Below, piece by piece: positions 61,301 to 64,000 of a DNA stretch of 64,000 bases. The first letter of the stretch is position 1, and each line of letters starts with the position of its first letter. A program made the translations under genes and the position numbers. The stretch is from Streptomyces malachitofuscus (GTDB lineage: Bacteria > Actinomycetota > Actinomycetes > Streptomycetales > Streptomycetaceae): contig NZ_BMUF01000004.1 in the NCBI RefSeq assembly GCF_014650055.1, forward strand, positions 233,245 to 297,244, given 5' to 3'. Below the pieces are notes generated by a model. That model saw only the letters and a list, made by a program, of their open reading frames with translations. It did not search any database and was not told where the DNA came from.

Positions 61301-61973
61301 TCTGCGCCCCGCCCTGCACGGCACGGCGCTGCCCCGCCCCAGCAGACGCCCCGGCGGGGGCCTGGACCTGCCCCGCACACTCCGCGCCAACCTGGCGACC
61401 GCGCGCCGCGGCCCGGACGGCACCGTCCAGGTGATCCCCGAGCAACCGGTCTTCCGCGCCCGGGGACGCCGGGCGGCCGACTGGCGGCTGATCCTGGTCA
61501 CGGACGTGTCGGGCTCCATGGAGGCGTCCACGGTGTGGGCCGCGCTGACCGCCTCGGTGCTGGCGGGGGTGCCGACCCTCTCCACGCACTTCCTGGCCTT
61601 CTCCACGGAGGTCATCGACCTGACCGGGCACGTGGACGACCCGTTGTCGCTGCTGCTGGAGGTCAGCGTCGGCGGCGGCACCCACATCGCCGCGGGACTG
61701 CGGCACGCGCGCGAGCTGGTCACCGTGCCGTCGCGCACCCTCGTCGTGGTCGTCAGCGACTTCGAGGAGGGCTATCCGCTCGGCGGTCTGCTCGCGGAAG
61801 TCCGTGCGCTGGTGTCGGCCGGCGTCCACGTCCTGGGCTGCGCGAGCCTCGACGACTCCGGCCGGCCCCGCTACTCCACCGGGATCGCCGGACAACTCGT
61901 CGCCGCGGGCATGCCCGTCGCCGCCCTCAGCCCGCTCGAACTCGCCCGCTGGGTAGGGGAGAAGATCGCATGA
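58392..61973 (+). CDS. DUF5682-VWA fusion protein (YehM-YehP-like)
   Basis: A 1193-residue protein joining two parts that are separate genes in enterobacteria. The N-terminal DUF5682 region opens with YLVGVRHHAPSLAAAVPALL and EVLLVELPAEMQQWLPWLG and contains VVVGAFHAPALVRPDAA; its activity is unknown. A long helical middle follows. At about 1030-1190 lies a VWA domain with an intact MIDAS: DVSGSM (Asp 1038), a conserved threonine in GGGTHIAAGLRHAR, and VSDFEEGYPLGG. VWA domains recruit partners for MoxR ATPases. GTG 58392 has GGAGG ten bases upstream. Its end overlaps the SWIM gene by four bases. Confidence 0.9.
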   Translation: MSLSHRAAPASAPVPPGEALALLTDPSAPYLVGVRHHAPSLAAAVPALLDEAEPEVLLVELPAEMQQWLPWLGHEETRAPVALAAAPAEGSGGGPAFYPFADFSPELAAVRWAAAHGVPVVACDLPLADRAWAGDRRATGTGAGRPGLATAVRSRLTGRPGDDLWDRLVEATAPGSPPEALRRAALLTGWALREDAAAAGGVPELDLRRERWMRARLAEATARGERAAVVVGAFHAPALVRPDAAEDTAEEAGPAGDARPVWTTSLIPYTYALLDERSGYPAGIRDPEWQDMVLRAAGEPAALEEALTRAAVRVCAELRGLGHPSGPADAREISRLASDLARLRGLPAAGRGELVEAVQTVLAQGEPYGRGRAVARAMERVLVGTRSGRPAPQAPRSGLAPAVEAEAARLGLPGPDTAGPARDLRLDPLRSDLDRRRELLLRRLTVCGVPYGEAKEVVGAGGAEALTTRWEVRWTPATAAMLTAAGMRGVTPAQAAEGVLRERRRVESDEGGPTAAQALQGLGQAAECGLPGLADQRLGDVAEVLPHAGTLPELLAGLNLLDRLRAGHVPGLDADPGREHRAAAVAELLTAAAVRQVDGLTGSEDLADAQALLELSHRADLLGGIRLADALDRLSAEGSPLMRGAAGAVRVLLGHEDARVFGDRVASWVDGATDPDSRAALTARLSGLLTAAGPLLEAAEPALEPLLTRVSELPDRAFLERLPALRGGFDTLSPAARDRLFASVEERLGTARVADTDGIDPAALAVWTGADFAARERLRALGLLPMPGSGVPEDDTCETSTANRAPAVTATKGDSGADTSGSRDSFLTPADRWRLLLGRRTDALPSSAAPLATALDELYGSGRGEGSRGSLPGPGGGGGREAPYPGVREWSEELAALFGPGIREEVLAAAAASGRSDVLAELDAESARPSVDLLRTVLRHAGGLPEARLAALRPLVRRLVDALTRELATRLRPALHGTALPRPSRRPGGGLDLPRTLRANLATARRGPDGTVQVIPEQPVFRARGRRAADWRLILVTDVSGSMEASTVWAALTASVLAGVPTLSTHFLAFSTEVIDLTGHVDDPLSLLLEVSVGGGTHIAAGLRHARELVTVPSRTLVVVVSDFEEGYPLGGLLAEVRALVSAGVHVLGCASLDDSGRPRYSTGIAGQLVAAGMPVAALSPLELARWVGEKIA

Positions 61974-63730
61974 GCCCGGACCTGCCTCCGGTCGTCCCGT
62001 CCGTCACCGCCGAGCTCGTCGCGGCGCTCTCGCCCCGGCTGCGCAAGCGGCTGGACGCGGGCGTCACCAAGCTCCTGGCCCGGCCGGTGGCCCGTGACGG
62101 CGACACGGTGCGGATCGCCGTCGACGACGAGACGGATCTCGTCCTGCACGCGCCCTCGGGAGCGGTGACCAGCGCGGAGGCGATCCACTGCGCATGTCTG
62201 CTGGCCCCCGACTGCGTGCACCGCGCGGCCGCGGCCTCGGCCGCCCCGGTCGCCGACGACGCCCCGGTGGCGGCCGATCCCGCCGGGGAGACGGAAACAC
62301 GTCACGGTACGGAGGACACACGGGACGTGGAAGCCGATGGCGTCACGCTCGGGCAACGCACCGCCGCCCGAGAGGTGTTCGACGCGGCCGGCGCCGTCCT
62401 GGAAGCCGGTACGGACGGTGCGGGCGCAGTGCTCCAGGCCGAACTGCTGCACGCCGCGCACACCGCGCGCCTCGCCGGCCTGCCCAGAGCGTCCGCCGCG
62501 GCCGTCTCCGTGGTGACCGCGGTCAGGGCGGCCCGCACCGCCGACCCCGGGTACCGGCTCACCGACCTCGCCGACGCGCTGGCCGATGTGCTCGGTGTCG
62601 CCCACCGCCTCCCGCACGCCACCGGACCCGGCCTGACCGAGCTGCGCGGAACGGTCCGGCAGCCGTACCGGCCCGACGGCTCCCTGCGCCTGTACGGGCT
62701 CTTCTCCGAGCCCGTCCTCACGGACACCGGCTACGCGGGCGCCGTCACCTGGACCGCCGACGCCGACGGACGCCTGTACACGGTGTCGGACGTGGCACCG
62801 GGCGGACCCGCTCGGGCGACCGGTGCCGCCGACCGGTCCGTTCGCATCGGGGACACCGCCCTGACCCACCGTGAACTCTCGCGGGCCGGGCTGGCCGTGT
62901 CCGGTGCCACCGTCTCCCCGACGGGCCGCCTCGGCGCGGGAGCCGGGGTCCGGGCGGTCCGCGCGTCGGGTACCGCCTGGCACGCGGAGCCGCTGGACCG
63001 GCTGTGGGCCGTGCCCGCCGCCGAACAGGTGGCCCGGGCCCTGAACGGCGGACAGGACCTGCTGTTCCTCGAGGTGACCCTCGTGGGCACGGTGCGCGAG
63101 GCGACGGGCGACTGTCTGCTGGCCGACTGCGGCGGAGTGTCCCTGCGGCTGGCCGCCGCCCACGACGACCCCGCCCTGCCGTACCGCGACAACCTCCGTC
63201 TGCTGGCTGCCGCCGGCGGCAGCACGCTGCGGATCGTCGCGCGCCTGGCGCCCGGACCGTATCCCCGCGCCCTGCTGCTCGCCGCGGAACACCCCAACGA
63301 CCGGGACGCCCGGGTGGACCTGGGCCTGGACCGTCTTCAGCGGGCCGATCTGCCCGCCGGGGCGGTCGCACCGCCGCCCGCGGCCGCAGCCACAGGGGAC
63401 GAGGCGCCGCTGCACGTGCTGCGCCGCCGTGTCCACCAGGCGGTGTCGGGCGGGCGCCACGTTCTCTCCTTCAACGGCAGCGCGCCGGGCGATGCGGCCC
63501 GGCTGCGCCGCCACGGCCTCGCCACCGCGGCCGACCTCCTCGACGATCTCCACGCCGCGGCGGCGGACCGCTCCCGTGACCCCTTCGGCCGTCTGCTCCC
63601 GGCCGACACCGGCCGCTTCGCCCGCTCCTGGCTCGCCGCCGCCGTCTACACCGACGCGGTGGAACGCACCCTGTGCGCGCAGGCATGGGGAGCGGCGACG
63701 CCCGAGACGGCCGTGCCCTCCGGCACCTGA
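61970..63730 (+). CDS. SWIM zinc-finger protein, YehQ-like
   Basis: A 586-residue protein with one SWIM finger, C74-x-C76-x6-C83-x-H85 (CACLLAPDCVH), near the N terminus, preceded by RLRKRLDAGVTKLLARPVAR. A helical region and a long beta-containing C-terminal half follow with no recognised enzyme motif. SWIM fingers bind DNA or proteins; in the yeh-type loci a SWIM protein accompanies the MoxR and VWA genes. It is the last gene of the operon, overlapping the fusion gene in ATGA. A short hairpin follows. Confidence 0.9.
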   Translation: MSPDLPPVVPSVTAELVAALSPRLRKRLDAGVTKLLARPVARDGDTVRIAVDDETDLVLHAPSGAVTSAEAIHCACLLAPDCVHRAAAASAAPVADDAPVAADPAGETETRHGTEDTRDVEADGVTLGQRTAAREVFDAAGAVLEAGTDGAGAVLQAELLHAAHTARLAGLPRASAAAVSVVTAVRAARTADPGYRLTDLADALADVLGVAHRLPHATGPGLTELRGTVRQPYRPDGSLRLYGLFSEPVLTDTGYAGAVTWTADADGRLYTVSDVAPGGPARATGAADRSVRIGDTALTHRELSRAGLAVSGATVSPTGRLGAGAGVRAVRASGTAWHAEPLDRLWAVPAAEQVARALNGGQDLLFLEVTLVGTVREATGDCLLADCGGVSLRLAAAHDDPALPYRDNLRLLAAAGGSTLRIVARLAPGPYPRALLLAAEHPNDRDARVDLGLDRLQRADLPAGAVAPPPAAAATGDEAPLHVLRRRVHQAVSGGRHVLSFNGSAPGDAARLRRHGLATAADLLDDLHAAAADRSRDPFGRLLPADTGRFARSWLAAAVYTDAVERTLCAQAWGAATPETAVPSGT

Positions 63731-63733
63731 CCG

Positions 63734-63757
63734 CGGGGGCGCCCCTCAACGCCCCCG
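63734..63757 (+). terminator. Hairpin after the SWIM-protein gene
   Basis: Arms CGGGGGCG (63734-63741) and CGCCCCCG (63750-63757) enclose an eight-base loop, starting four bases after the stop codon of the operon's last gene. Confidence 0.75.
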
Positions 63758-63860
63758 GCTCACCGGCAGCCGCACGTCGGCGTCGGCCCCCTGCCGTCCC
63801 TGGGGGGGACCGACCCCAACGAGGCCGTCGCCGGGGTACTCCGCACCATCGCCCTCGTAG

Positions 63861-64000
63861 GGGAGCGCCTTCGGGCTGGCGCGCCCATGCCGGGGTTGAG
63901 GGTGGACCAAGTCCCCGCGCGGCGGCAGCGCCCACGCCCCGGCGCGGCCGGACGTGAACCGGATTCCCGCGTGCGGGGAGTGCCTTCGGCCTGGCGCTCC
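63861..64000. repeat. Pair of related 25-base hairpin repeats
   Basis: Bases 63861-63885 and 63976-64000 agree at 22 of 25 positions (GGGAGyGCCTTCGGsCTGGC type). Each can fold through GCGCC/GGCGC-type arms. The second copy reaches the window edge. No gene is supported between 63731 and 64000. Confidence 0.6.

Noticed and set aside
1..64000. Prophage, integrative element or biosynthetic gene cluster
   Set aside because: No integrase, transposase, structural phage gene, polyketide synthase or peptide synthetase was found on either strand.

Overview
The window is chromosomal DNA of an actinomycete, most probably a Streptomyces or a close relative. Composition is very GC-rich with third-position GC bias. 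Starts are ATG or GTG, often behind GGAGG-type ribosome sites, and adjacent genes commonly overlap by 4 to 8 bases. The regulators (LacI, TetR, MarR, GntR/FCD, MmyB-type HTH), secreted glycosidases and an ATPase-less carbohydrate ABC system (which in Streptomyces usually borrows MsiK) fit that genus. I see no rRNA, tRNA, CRISPR, integrase, transposase or phage genes. The first gene is cut by the left edge.

Region 1 (1-4841) holds the end of an NmrA-like oxidoreductase, a SnoaL-like protein, an NAD-dependent DNA ligase (ligA) and an SGNH hydrolase.

Region 2 (4843-26682) is a glycan-utilisation island. It has two secreted GH43 enzymes, two secreted GH2 enzymes (one PA14-GH2-LamG, one GH2 with a C-terminal arabinose-binding AbfB/CBM42 module) and a cytoplasmic GH2. 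It also has a four-gene sugar ABC importer of the YtfQ-YtfR-YtfT-YjfF type, a second importer made of a lipoprotein and two permeases, and two LacI-family repressors. Up to seven related CG-centred palindromes lie at or near the promoters of these units, so it looks like one regulon. The enzyme and transporter types point to furanosides (arabinofuranose and/or galactofuranose).

Region 3 (26774-37734) is mixed accessory content: a TetR-MFS efflux operon, another MFS transporter, a pirin, a GAF-SpoIIE phosphatase, a DUF4246 protein with an Fe(II)/2-oxoglutarate-oxygenase-like residue pattern, a fructosamine kinase-like protein, an FMN reductase-GNAT fusion divergent from a MarR regulator, and a scar where remnants of a VKOR gene and a copper nitrite reductase/multicopper oxidase gene abut.

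Region 4 (37840-45760) is a collagen-to-hydroxyproline module. It contains a three-subunit D-hydroxyproline dehydrogenase, a DapA-family deaminase, a 4-hydroxyproline 2-epimerase, a secreted M9 collagenase and an FCD-type GntR regulator. The same 14-bp box occurs upstream of the catabolic operon, the collagenase and the regulator.

Region 5 (45847-51084) carries a chloroperoxidase-like hydrolase, a DUF998 membrane protein, a TPR protein, an MmyB-type regulator divergent from an aldo/keto reductase, and a small acidic protein.

Region 6 (51300-63730) is a tightly coupled five-gene operon: a stand-alone DUF4132 domain, a 1676-residue uncharacterised protein, a MoxR-type AAA+ ATPase, a DUF5682-VWA fusion and a SWIM zinc-finger protein. 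It parallels the poorly understood yehI-yehL-yehM-yehP-yehQ set of enterobacteria and is the best candidate here for an undescribed system.
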